From Bradysia coprophila (taxonomy: Eukaryota; Arthropoda; Insecta; Diptera; Sciaridae): a stretch of 64,000 nt of DNA. The DNA is taken from the NCBI RefSeq assembly GCF_014529535.1, contig NW_023503370.1, positions 310,001-374,000 of the forward strand, in the 5' to 3' direction. Below the pieces are notes generated by a model, which saw only the letters and a list, made by a program, of their open reading frames with translations, searched no databases and was not told the origin of the DNA. Below, in pieces: positions 35,801-46,219 of the stretch. Numbering within the stretch: the first letter of the stretch is position 1; each line of letters begins with the position of its first letter. The translations under genes and the position numbers were made by a program.

Positions 35801-38074
35801 AAAATGCCTACAACGACGGCATCGATGATGAAGAAGAAACACGATCCCTGTCGGCAGCAGCAGACAGAGATATTTTTAAACTAAGTGGAAACTTGAATGG
35901 CAATGAACCAGAACAGCCTATTCAGCAAATGGAAGCGCAGCCATCAGACGAGCGTTGCAAGTCATGGTTAGCAGCTTCGCATGGTGTGTTTAACATCTAT
36001 TCCAATGACCTATTACCACCCTGTCCTAACTTTAATTTTTCTCAAAAAACAGAAATTTCACCCGATGACACCCAAGGAGTACTTGCTCTCAAAAATATCG
36101 ACAATCTAAGCAACGACTCGTCGAATCGTGATATCCAACGCCGACCATTAGAAAATGAGAGACACGACAGCCTGGACGGAGGAGTTGAAAGATCACTAAC
36201 TGATATCGTGAAAGGTTACAGCGTTCCCTTTCAATATACCTCCATGTACTTACAAACATTGAATAACGTTTAGGTCTGCTTCAAACATTGAATAATAAGT
36301 ACGCTGCGTCATCACAACAACCATATTCGTTGGAAGATTATGCAACAGAAGAACAGATCATCCTTCCGAATGAATCCAACAATTTGGAATATCGAATAAC
36401 ATTGAAACGTCCGTCGAGTGGTGGCATACATCGACCGATTAAAAGGTTGAAGCTTTCATTGGAAATCGATCCTGTGGTAAGTTCGTTTTTTGCATTAGTG
36501 AGCAATGTTCGATAATTTTATATTATGTAATCTACAGGCAACGTTACCACTTACAACGGAGTGCCAAATGAATGTTATCATGGAAAATCCACAATCACTG
36601 CACAATGAAGGTTTTGAAGATTATGTGTGTTCCAATTGTGCTCAACAATCGAAAGAGTTGGTGACAGACCCTGCACCTACTGAGTCTGTTGAGAATAATT
36701 TCAACGCGGATGTCGACCAAAATGAAATTATTGTAATGGCAAATGGTTCCAAAGGAAAGGACAGTGTTCGCTGTGAAGGCACGTTCCGCGACGATGAAGA
36801 AGATATTTTCAACGCAGATGTTGACCCCGATGAAGCTATTGTAAAGACAAGTGGTTCCGAAGGAAAGAAGCCGATAAGCATTCGTGTTGAAAGCACGTTC
36901 CCCGTTGGCATTGAAGACGACGACAAAATGTCTCCAAACGAACCAACGGAACGCTGCAACTTGAATGACCTGTCGCACAGTGATGAAACTGAGTCGGTTG
37001 AGGATAATTTCAACGTGAATGATGACCCCGGTGAAATTATTGTTATGTCAAATGGTTCCGATGGAAAAGAGTCGGACAGTTTTCGCTCTGAAGTCACATT
37101 CCCCGATGACAAAGAAGATGAAAAAATGTGCTCGGATAGTCTTCAACAATCGAAAGAGTTGGTGACTGGCCTTGCACCCACTGACTCTTATGAAGATACT
37201 TTCAACACGGATATTGACCCCGATGAAGCTATTGTAAAGACAAGTGGTTCCGAAGGAAAGAAGCCGATAAGCATTCGTGTTGAAAGCACGTTCCCCGTTG
37301 GCATTGAAGACGACGACAAAATGTCTCCAAACGAACCAACGGAACGCTGCAACTTGAATGACCTGTCGCACAGTGATGAAACTGAGTCGGTTGAGGATAA
37401 TTTCAACGTGAATGATGACCCCGGTGAAATTATTGTTATGTCAAATGGTTCCGATGGAAAAGAGTCGGACAGTTTTCGCTCTGAAGTCACATTCCCCGAT
37501 GACAAAGAAGATGAAAAAATGTGCTCGGATAGTCTTCAACAATCGAAAGAGTTGGTGACTGGCCTTGCACCCACTGACTCTTATGAAGATACTTTCAACA
37601 CGGATATTGACCCCGATGAAGTTATTGTAAAGACAAGTGGTTCCGAAGGAAAGAAGCCGATAAGCATTCGTGTTGAAAGCGCGTTCCACGTTGGCATTGG
37701 AGACGACGACGAAATGTCTCCAAATGAATCAACGGAACGCATCGACTTGGACCTGTCGCATAGTGATAAACCAGCCGGAGATGACTTTCTGTCGTCCGAT
37801 GAATATATGGAAGAAGCTGTCGCACCATCCTACTTATATGGCCAGGTCAATTGCATCCAGTCTGAGAATGAACAGGATTCGCCAGGTGATATGTCTGAAT
37901 CGGAGTCTTCGGACGGAGATGATCTCCACGATGTGGTAAGTCCAAATGAAATGACTTTGTAGATCGTCCACACATTTTAAATTTGTTGTTTTATTTTTCG
38001 AAAATAACTAGCAATTTTACGAGGAACAACCGAGCACCATGTCCAGAATCATTGAACGCTGCGCGTTAATGTAG
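29882..38074 (+). CDS. XNP: ATRX/XNP-type SNF2 chromatin-remodelling helicase
   Basis: ATP-driven DNA translocase of the ATRX branch of SNF2 proteins, acting on nuclear chromatin. Exons by eye: 29882-30267, 30352-30689, 30799-31055, 31122-31208, 31319-31889, 33545-33737, 33805-34007, 34068-34445, 34507-35223, 35286-35651, 35714-35983, 36053-36214, 36274-36476, 36538-37935, 38012-38074. All join in phase, giving about 1863 residues. Motif I is MGLGKT (64-69). Motif II is DEGH (203-206). LTGTPMQN, YRLDGST, the SWNP block and RIYRMGQNKQ follow in order, then the ATRX-type VVDRQQIDRHYSMNELDEL and the HDSLL segment. Only about 37 residues precede the helicase and no ADD finger is present; an in-frame stop (29873) precedes the ATG, though an upstream spliced exon cannot be excluded. 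The last about 1170 residues are Ser/Asp/Glu-rich and repetitive. It may be the XNP orthologue or an extra copy. Confidence 0.9.
31962..33511. mobile_element. Element with 21-bp TIRs filling ATRX-like intron 5
   Basis: GGGAGTTGCGGGAAATGTTAA (31963-31983) and its exact complement (33490-33510) bound about 1.55 kb. This is nearly all of the 1655-base intron 31890-33544, whereas the other introns of the gene are mostly 60-110 bases. The interior has no transposase frame. It holds AAATGTG/CACAT-rich sequence and an 11-bp tandem repeat. It is a non-autonomous DNA transposon of unknown superfamily. Confidence 0.75.
32916..32992. repeat. 11-bp tandem repeat, about 7 units
   Basis: Units GATGTACATTT repeat with drift to GATGTACATGT, GATGTGCATGT and GATTTACATGT. 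It sits inside the TIR element of intron 5. The palindromic TGTACA in each unit makes the array able to fold. Confidence 0.8.
34440..36060 (+). repeat. Tandemly duplicated exon-intron units in the ATRX-like tail
   Basis: Exons 8 to 11 end alike: LQRSNSYEWLPPSNG, LQRSNSHEWHPPSNG and LQRSDSYESLASSNG, with a weaker form in exon 11. Each is cut after AAATG or CATG, phase 1, before a 61-69-base intron starting GTGTGT or GTCTCT. Three introns share TGACTGATCTGTAA- and CGTAAAAATAG-like words. The next exons restart with Ala, then SG/TG and a SSND- or NFENG-type block. The unit thus includes the intron, so whole exon-intron blocks were copied at DNA level. Phase 1 on both sides keeps any copy number in frame. 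Confidence 0.75.
36829..37720 (+). repeat. 393-bp coding tandem repeat (131 residues)
   Basis: Units 36829-37221 and 37222-37614 look identical base for base by eye. A third, partial and diverged unit starts at 37615 (GATGAAGTTATTG). Each unit codes for an acidic block with DEAIVKTSGSEGKKPISIRV, then EDNFNVNDDPGEIIVMSNGS and ELVTGLAPTDSYEDTFN. The two halves of a unit resemble each other (DEAIVKTSGSEGK versus GEIIVMSNGSDGK), so an older repeat of about 65 residues underlies it. A 131-codon period keeps the frame. Near-identity suggests a very recent duplication, or an assembly artefact. Confidence 0.9.
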
Positions 38075-38186
38075 ATCTTGCAAAACACAGGATCACTTTT
38101 CAAAAAAAAAAAAAAAATTTAGCGAGGTGGAATTTTAAACCAAAGCTAATTGTGTAATTGAAGATTATGTATTGTGTAATTTGTTA

Positions 38187-38192
38187 ATTAAA
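38187..38192 (+). terminator. Poly(A) signal variant ATTAAA
   Basis: ATTAAA lies 113 bases after the stop of the ATRX-like gene (38072-38074). It is the common variant of AATAAA, and no canonical AATAAA was found closer. Confidence 0.4.
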
Positions 38193-38819
38193 TGACATAA
38201 AATTTGTGTTAAAACTCAACATCGATTCAAATTTGAAAAAGACACACCAAACTGGAGAGACAAGATGGGTTTGGCGTAAAGGATGTGCCAAAGAATACCG
38301 ATTTGCGATGTGAGCCGACCGACATCATTTACAACAAATTTCTTAAAAGCATTCACCCAACTACGAATCGATCTCCGAGCCAACTACGAAACGATATTCT
38401 CTTCAAGAGGTCACTCTTCTCAAAGATCAATATGCCATTGATGTTATCTCGATTGAACCAAAATGTATCAAATTCAAATTCTAAAACTTTTCATTGCCAG
38501 ATAAATTCGAGGATAAAATTCAGTACACCGAATGTGCTGTACTCCTTCTTCTAATGGGAATCAATCGCTTTGTTCAGTGAATTAAACTAGTTTTGGCTGA
38601 AAAGCCTAACTCCTTGCAGTTCTACAGACTAGTCGCACCATTCATAAATACCTATTCGTCCAATTGATTCTGCCATTCCTGGTTAAAAAAAACCTCAAAA
38701 GTACGAAGCCTCTTTGAACTGTTAATTCGTGTCTTATAGTTTGATTAATCTATTTTACCATAGACGATCCAGTGACACAATCAAATTGTCTGTGCATAAA
38801 GCAGGAAGCTGAAGCAAAG

Positions 38820-40135
38820 TTAGACACAAATTTGGCTGACATTAACTGCATTGTCTCTTGATCCGTGAACAGACTTCTCAATCTGTCGAGATGAGACTGC
38901 TTCAAGTGTATACTTAAAAAAAACTCTTAGGATTAGGATAAGAGAGTGGGTCACAAGCTCCCAGCACTCTAATGGACCTGTTGTGCAACCCACAGAAATT
39001 CCGTATCTATAAGTACTGTTTTTGTACTCGTGCATATGCCTGGGATGGATGGCTTGAGTAGTGAAGCTACCAAGAAATTTCACCCGGCTATTTCAGTATG
39101 AAGATTGGGCATTGGCAAAGTCACTACGGTTTCGACATCTCCGAACTTTTCGTAGTTAGTGAGTCTCTAAAGTCTGTCAAATTGAGATGACAATTTAGTC
39201 AGCCCATAAGAATATACGTGAGCCTCTTAATGTTTCTTCTACTAAAGGCAGGGTAAATTAAAAGGATCGATTATGAAGATTATTAGCGTATCGTGATTTG
39301 AAAACGAGTATAGAACTAAATAACAATCTTTCGATCAATTTTTATAACATTCACAATGTTTTATACTTCGAAGTCGAGCTTATGCATTGGAACTGTTTAC
39401 AGATAATAAACCTAACAAATGCAATATAAAAAGTTCAAATGGGCGGATTGTAAGACTATACTGGCTTTCAAATCTGGATACACTCATAGTCGATCATTTT
39501 AATTTGCTTCCACTTTAAGAGGCAGAAAAATTTTGAAAATCTTCTACAGATCGTGACGCAGTTTTTTGCTTGCTCATTCCTAAGCGTCTCTTTCCATTCC
39601 TTTTTCAAGTTTTTCTCTTACAGGCTTTAACATTTCAAATGTCTCACTGTCATTTTTTTTAAAGAATGTCATTGTGAATTCGCAATGACGCAATGAAATT
39701 CTCAGAAAAATTTGACAGTGAGACATTTGAAATGTCAAAGACTGTACCATTTTTGGAAGCGTAGATGGTCGAGATCGGTATCGAAATTCCTGTTTCGAGA
39801 CCATATAATGAAGAGCTCGATGCTGATTTAGCTAGTTGCTATTTCGTTGCCTTCAATACCGCTATGACCGGGAACCCACAGGATTGTAATTTTACAGTTT
39901 CTATATAACGAGTCTAGTGTGTCTCTACACTCCAAGGAGATGATTTAAGAATATGACAATTTTTTTGAGCTTGGCTGTCGATTAATGTATGACTTGGTGA
40001 TTTGAAGAAGTTATTATAAACAATTTCCGAGCAACTGCCAACAACACTTCTAATCTCCGTCTGGAAGACATTTGCTCGTATGTTCCTAATGGGAGATTGC
40101 ATTGCATTGGAATTTTTGGCCATCTGTGTTACCAA
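38820..40135 (-). mobile_element. LINE remnant with RNase H fragment
   Basis: On the minus strand, 40135 down to 39914 reads like the middle of an RNase H domain: VFQTEIRSVVGSCSEIV, then LIDSQAQKNCHILKS. In another frame, near 39870, comes WVPGHSGIEGNEIA, the classic conserved end of retroelement RNase H. Frame changes and a stop right after show it is dead. Further along, 38970 carries GCACAACAGGTCCATTAGAG, like a LINE 3' end. Non-LTR elements with RNase H (I-type and relatives) fit. A MITE-like foldback (39627-39738) lies inside. Confidence 0.65.
39627..39738. mobile_element. Foldback/MITE inside the LINE remnant
   Basis: Arms 39627-39652 and 39713-39738 are inverted (TTGACAGTGAGACATTTGAA and complement). 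An inner stem GTCATTG/CAATGAC lies around GAATTC. It is non-coding. Confidence 0.65.
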
Positions 40136-40139
40136 AGGA

Positions 40140-41097
40140 GGTCTGATAAATATTGGAAGGTGTGGACATCCCCTCTGAGCGATGAGGATGTTTACTTTAA
40201 ATGATTTTTCAAATCTGTAAGTCGTTGTTATATAATCATAGGGTCTTTATTGACGAATTTTGTTGTGTCCGTTGTGTTAGAATTGTTGAACTGGTTAGCC
40301 TAAGTCCATAGAATTTGCAATATCACAAACAGCGTCTGGGATCTGATTGCTGACATGGCTTTCAAAAAAGGTTCGATTCAAATAAAACCTCAAAAATGCG
40401 TATATGAATATTTGCGTTATAAAAACATCAATTTCCATTTTTCACATAAAAAATTGTCAACAAATTCTAAAAAATACAACGGGCTATGTATATAAATATA
40501 TCTATGCATGCATGCAAGTAAATTTGTAAAAATTACAAAAATTCAAACTCCTATAAAAGCAGACGTTGTTCGGTTGACTCGTTATTACACAGTATAAAAA
40601 TAACGAAAGTCCGCAAAAAACTATTTATAAGTTTATAGTAGTACGGGTGACAACGCGTAAATGTTTCATTCCGCATTGAATTCGATTCAAAAAAAATTCT
40701 TCAGTATTTCGTTTGGATCCTTACGAAATGAAACATTTTCATCGTATCGCTAATAACATCACTTCAATCTTAAATTCTATGGTTCAGACTATTACATCTA
40801 CCCTATGAATCGATTTTTCTTGTTCGTCGTACGGTAAATTTGTCCGTTGTAATTTACGTAAATTATGTTATGTCCAAACCTATTTTAAGGATTTTTTGTT
40901 AACTATATTAGGTGCTTGGGTTGTGCCATTTTTGGATGGTCCCAGCCGGACCCAACCAAATCTTTCATCAAAAAATAGAAAATTTTGGAAGATTTACGAA
41001 AGTAGGAATTTCAGGATATTCGATTCGCTTTCCTCAAAATAAAGCCTGACTGTACTGCTCAGCACATACATAAATTAGCTGCCGATAGTTCGATATA
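40140..41097. other. Intergenic, no supported gene
   Basis: No coding sequence recognised. A 12-bp inverted pair AAATGTTTCATT (40659-40670) and AATGAAACATTT (40727-40738) marks a small stem. An ATGCATGCATGC run lies near 40504. Confidence 0.45.
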
Positions 41098-41822
41098 TCA
41101 TTCGTTTAAACAATTTACAGCGAATACTGTAAAAAAGGACAGTCCGACGACCACTAAATCGGTTCGTGGCACATTATACCATCCACAAATATGCTTCATA
41201 CTGAAGTGGTTCAAAACCGATAGAACGGCCAATCCAGTTGACCAAAATTTTTCTGTATAAATACCGGTATAGCCCAACAGAGCAGCGTTCACCATCACAA
41301 TTGTGTTCAGAGTATAGTCGCGGTACCGATGTTTATTACTTAAATCACAAACGGTCGGCAACAGTGCGAAAAGTATTTGAACGTAAATGTACTCCATGAA
41401 CATGAACAGGCGAGCGTTAATGCATAGCTGGGTGGTAACTAGTAGCAAAGGCAACGTTTGTGCTAGCACCGTTGTTATGTGATAGCCTTTCGTTATGCAT
41501 TCGGACACACTGGGATGTGTAAATCTCAATACACCAAGCAGACTGTGTCCAATCAAAAATGTGAAACAACAGAGGGAAAGCGGTGACTGATCAAAATGCA
41601 TTTGATGGATGGCCCATCCAGAAACAGCACACAATGCTAAATGACCAAATCCAGTGGCATAGTTTATGTTATTCGTAATCGGTGCCACCCTGGACGATCC
41701 ATTGCCATTCTCTACGCGAGTCGTTTTGTATTTGGGTTGAGATTGACGGAACTGTAACGATTGGATTAGTTTTAATCTAATTAGAGGTCAATTCGGTTCG
41801 ACATAACACTTACGTTCGACAT
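41098..41822 (-). CDS. Multi-pass membrane protein, two exons
   Basis: Exon 1 contributes only ATG TCG AAC (41822-41814) before a GTAAGT donor. Exon 2 starts at 41751 after TCGTTACAG and runs to the stop at 41098-41100, in phase. This gives 220 residues. The N-terminus (FRQSQPKYKTTRVENGNGSS) is polar. Six to seven hydrophobic segments follow, roughly at 36-52, 59-80, 95-114, 117-138, 150-168, 173-190 and 200-217. There is no signal peptide and I see no catalytic motif. Dense, evenly spaced membrane helices with short loops argue for a real integral membrane protein. I do not recognise the family, so no function is assigned. Confidence 0.7.
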
Positions 41823-42533
41823 AATGGAAGCGATAGATGAATTTGTAAATAAAATGCCGTAGAAATCGTTGATCACATAATCATCGGTTCCGGCTATATT
41901 GTTATCAAAAAAATTTGAGGGTAACTCGTTTCGTCACCGAATTCAGCCCAGACATCGGTTAAATTTATTTACTAGCCAGTACCAAATACGGGTTGCTCGA
42001 ACATGAAAAGTACCGACGAATGCAATTCCTCTTTCTAAAAACAATGAACTCTTCTGAAGTGACCAAATTGGACCAAATTTACATATTTTTTTGTATAAAA
42101 TTGTTGACTGGTTTGTTTGTATGTGAGAAAAGTGAATGACAGTGGGCCTAAAAATTTTTGCACTCTGCTTTTTTGTTATTTACCATTTCGTTTGACATGT
42201 ACGTCATATTTTATTTACCGCGCTGATGGCTCTGACACTTTAAATGACACTAAATTTGGCACAAAATTTAAAAATATTTTTTACAACACGAACCAGCAAC
42301 AAAAAATGATCTGAATCTCATTTTATAAAATCAATTATTGAATGGAAAGACAATCCAATTTTCATACACATCGTTAATAACAAGCTGAACAACACTGCTA
42401 AAACAGACCTTACCAGATTACTTTTCAACGCACAACAGCTCATTTGACCACTGCTTGTCAAGACTGTTAATTTTGCATTTATATTAGATGTGCGTTCACA
42501 CTGTAAGAACAGGATAATAGTACATTTTGTAGC

Positions 42534-42631
42534 TGCTTCGAAATGTCATGTTTTCACTAGAGGGAAGTTTTAGCGACGAGCCGAAGGCGAGTTTCGAAAT
42601 CCCACGAGTCAAAACACGACATTTCGAAGCA
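42534..42631. mobile_element. Foldback element with CGAAG-type centre (copy G)
   Basis: Arms 42534-42565 and 42600-42631 (TGCTTCGAAATGTCATGTTT and near-complement) flank a centre containing GACGAGCCGAAGGCGAG. It is non-coding despite an open frame running across it. Confidence 0.75.
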
Positions 42632-42997
42632 ATTACGCAAGGTATTTTACAAACTGAAGATAGATTTAACATTACCGGTCCTATTATTTTGTCCTATAAT
42701 AATTTATTGCAGAACAAGGTTACAACTGAAGCACGTCTGTTGATGGCGGAGGTGGTAGCACACAAAGTTTCTAGATGTGCCTAAGAAGTTAAACGAAAAT
42801 TTTGTGTTTTAAAAATGTATATGAAAGATATCCACAATATTTCAGTGCCAGAAGCCTTCGTTTGGTGCCACTGTAAATGCTCGAGCAGGTCAACTTTGAT
42901 TAGTCCCGTCAGGTCGTAAATTTTACAGCCATCTTGGAGCTGTATTCACCAAAATTACTTAACACAAAACAATTTCGAAAACTCGTATACTTAAACT

Positions 42998-43055
42998 AGG
43001 CCGCCACATTTTCTGTTTTTGTGTTTTATTTGAGTTTTTGATTTCTCCATTTTTC
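42998..43055. mobile_element. Fragment of the TA-flanked MITE family
   Basis: CCACATTTTCTGTTTTTGTG followed by TGAGTTTTTGATTTCTCCAT matches the inside of the MITE at 11291-11440. The terminal repeats are lost, so this is a truncated third copy. Confidence 0.6.
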
Positions 43056-43464
43056 TAGTTATCATTTCTAAGGTCTGGTGTTACGTAATTTAGGTCAGGG
43101 CAACAAAAACCTGTGCTGACAAAAGATTTAGCAAAGTTTCACCTATGTGCCTCTGACTCAAATACATCATTTGCATGACCTTGTAAACGTCAGACACAAT
43201 CCCAGCCAACCCAGCTGTCAGACATGTCGAATGAATTGAACAAGCGATTTGCTCTCACAAGGCCAGGTTATGGTCGCATATATCTCAAAGGTGTAAGCGG
43301 GCATAACCTGGAAATTGATTGATGTTGGTGACAACGTAACGAAAACTAAAGTTGGGTTATGTTGACTAGTACCGAGTACGTGGATGAAATGATAAAGTGT
43401 AAAAGTAAAAATTACAAATTTTTAACAGTTTTGGTATAAATGCGAAATTCTCTACATCAATCGT

Positions 43465-43593
43465 CCAAGGTTGCTAGGAATCTCGCGCCGCGTCATTCAC
43501 AATAATTCACATTTTGACACATTTTGTATAAGGAAGATGTCACTTTGTGAATTATTGTGAATGACGCGGCGCAAGATTCCTTAACACCCTTGG
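43465..43593. mobile_element. Foldback element, arms about 45 bp
   Basis: The left arm (from CCAAGG, through CTCGCGCCGCGTCATTCACA) and the right arm (TGTGAATTATTGTGAATGAC through CGCGGCGC to CCTTGG) are inverted repeats with a few differences at the outer ends. The arms are more GC-rich than their surroundings. It is non-coding. Confidence 0.8.
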
Positions 43594-43655
43594 CAACGAC
43601 TCGTATCAACAAAATTCACACACAAACAACTGTTTATCATTGACAGTAGATAAGT

Positions 43656-43824
43656 AGGTATGGACAGTCCATACAAGTCGGAGCACATACGGATTTGCAT
43701 GGCGCCACCTCAAACGAACTCATTTCTAGTGGAAATTTGCACTAGAAATGAGTTCGTTTGAGGTGGCGCCATGCAAATCCGTATGTGCTCCGGCTGGAAC
43801 AAATTTGAACGTTTGGCCATACCT
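43656..43824. mobile_element. Long hairpin, perfect 52-bp arms
   Basis: 43680-43731 and 43740-43791 are exact complements over 52 bases (start GGAGCACATACGGATTTGCA) with an 8-base loop GAAATTTG. Outer inverted 8-mers AGGTATGG (43656) and CCATACCT (43817) mark likely element ends. It is non-coding. Perfect identity suggests a young element or selection. Transcribed, it would be an excellent Dicer substrate. Confidence 0.85.
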
Positions 43825-43829
43825 ATCCA

Positions 43830-46020
43830 TTTACTTTCATTGCTGTTTATCCCTAGTTGTGTTTAAAAATTCAATGAGTGAGGTAATGTCAGTGATAAGT
43901 CGCCAATTAAAGAGACATATCTTCTGAAACCTAAAATTAAAATAGATTTCGTTTAGCCCTGCATGGACGCACTCAAACACAACAGTCATTTTCAAATTTA
44001 TTCGCCGAATACAATCCCAGTAACCTTTATGCTGGGGGTGAAATGTGATATTATCGATATGCAACGATTGCAACTTGATTACTGGGAACTGGTGCTGTGG
44101 TGAATACGAGTGAATACGACAAGCAGATAAGGTAGTTTAAGATGGTGTGTTAGATATTACTTTGAAATTAGTTGTGTATGGAGAAAAAAACTGAATCGTA
44201 GCATCTTATTTTGGAAGGTTGTTAATGAAAATTAACTTAATTATCTTCCAAAACATAGTCATCGTACTTATTGTTGTGTTATACGTGTCACGTTCGGAGA
44301 ATATGTTTACATTGATGGTAAGTTGTAATTAATTTGTTTTGTTTTGTGATTATGAAACCGGCGTTACAATCATCTAACGGAAAATTCGGTGGAGTTTGGC
44401 TTAGGAATTCGATTTTTTTTATAGCAACTATGAATGCAATTGCCGTCTATTTATCATATTCAAATTCTTTCAATCGAAAACTATCCTACATGAAATTAAA
44501 TTGAATACCAAATATTTCATTATCAGTCAGGTCCCAGCTAAAATTTTCGAAATAGCTTGATTTGTAAAGAAGCTATTATTGTTTTATTGCTTTTGTTTAT
44601 TGCTTCTCCTCAGTAATGACAATGTCACATTAATGATATGTGTGATAATAAGCAGGCGTCTTCCACTATAGTTTAAGTTGTAACGGCTGTCAGTCGAGTA
44701 CTGTGAAATATTTTTATTTCTGTTTCTAATTTTACTGGATGTTTTTGATCGTCTTCAGTCTGTTCAACATTCAATGGCATATTAAGAGGACGTGGTATCT
44801 GAAGTAAGTTCTAGATCTTGATTCACGATTTCAATTTCTCTCCTAAGCCATTCGGTCGAAATTGTATTTTGCATTTCATAAATTATTCTGAGCGTTTTAC
44901 GATGGGACGGTTATTGATTTTGAAGGGAATTGTCGAAACGAAAACCGGTAAAAATGGAAAATTAAATTTCATTCGTCGTTTCGATTTTCTCGATCCTGTC
45001 ACGAGCGAGATTGGACCCTCAATAGTTTTTGTTCCATTTCGATAATTGAGCTTACATTAGTTCAGAATAACTATAGTTTTCTCGGACCAAACGTCATTTT
45101 AATATATGTGTATGGTGGTGCCACACAATTTCGTTGAAGTTGTATCTCAAAAAAAACTCATCGAAAGGCTTTTCCCAGTGAGACATACGCTGGCTGGCGA
45201 ATTGTAAAATATTTTGTAAAAATTGAAAGAACAGATTCCTGAATTTATTGAGGATATTCGCAATTTGGAAGCTTGAAACATCCTAATAAAAATTCCGGTG
45301 GGTGCTAGAACAGCGATTGTATAAATCTAATTTTGACTTCAAATTCTAAGTCTTAAAAGTCATAAAATTGAGTCAATATGTGCTTCTCTAGTTTAAAAAA
45401 AAACTGACAATTTCTGTCGTTCGATTTTCTTGTACAAAAAGGCTGTCCTCGGCACTAGACAAATTTGTCTAGCTTCCTAGTATTAGTTGTCTCGATAAAT
45501 TTATATGTATTCAAAATAACTGCAGCCTGCTGCTATTTCAACTTCTATCCAGAGACTATTTTTGTAAGATTATGTAAACAGCACATAGCTGTCACTTAGA
45601 CGACATTATTACAAATGACCTAAGCTCGTGTAAATTTTCATTTAGGAATAGCAATTGTTTCGTCGACTATTTTTGATTTTATGACTAAAAGTAGTATAGG
45701 GACGTTGCACGTCTTGAACGTATGGGATTACATCGACTTGATTTTTAATTTCACAAATTCAAGCAGTTTTAGGGCATTTAGAGAAAATGAGGGACAATGT
45801 TTATGGTAGAATCTCTCTCCGGGAGTAATTATATTTTGGAACATGAGTGCCCTCTTCAATGAACTGTTCTCAAATATCTCCAACTCGTAAAAATTAATAT
45901 TCCATAAGTTGAAATAATTTCGAATTGTACCGATTTTCAATTTTCCAAAACGGAATCCTTTTGAAATGTTTGTTTCGTTTCCCACATTTGTTCATAATAT
46001 CCCCATGTTTGTCTGTCATG
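43830..46020. other. Intergenic, no supported gene
   Basis: An inverted pair near 44013-44095 (CCAGTAA ... TTACTGG) is weak. The open frame 44818-45045 (75 codons) matches no family I know; it may be an exon or pseudogene fragment. The rest is AT-rich DNA. Confidence 0.4.
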
Positions 46021-46036
46021 ATGTAATAGTAGATTG

Positions 46037-46122
46037 CCAAATTTTTATTTTGACGAGTTGGAACGTTATAGCCCGACCCAAAGGGGAGGCCGGTATTCCC
46101 ACTCGTCAAAATAAAAATTTGG
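46037..46122. mobile_element. Foldback element (copy H, variant centre)
   Basis: The arms CCAAATTTTTATTTTGACGA and complement are about 35 bases. The centre GCCCGACCCAAAGGGGAGGC is a variant of the CGAAG-type centre. The left arm resembles the half-element at 29592. Confidence 0.75.
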
Positions 46123-46141
46123 ACCCACATACGTACTGTGC

Positions 46142-46214
46142 TTTACGTGAATAGGCAATGTAAATGCATATTTCATATGAGCGAAGCGCCATTTACATTG
46201 CCGTATCACGTAAA
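46142..46214. mobile_element. Foldback element with CGAAG-type centre (copy I)
   Basis: Arms TTTACGTGAATAGGCAATGT and complement (46142-46165, 46191-46214) flank CATATGAGCGAAGCGCC. It begins only 20 bases after copy H ends. Confidence 0.75.
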
Positions 46215-46219
46215 AAAAA

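Noticed and set aside
36595..37689. Repeated long open frames on the minus strand across ATRX-like exon 14
   Set aside because: They are antisense shadows of the 393-bp coding repeat. They recur because the repeat recurs and match no protein family.
42548..42784. 78-codon open frame
   Set aside because: It crosses the foldback element at 42534-42631 and has no similarity outside it.
44818..45045. 75-codon open frame with a moderately protein-like composition
   Set aside because: No recognised domain and no convincing splice partner; left as unassigned intergenic sequence.
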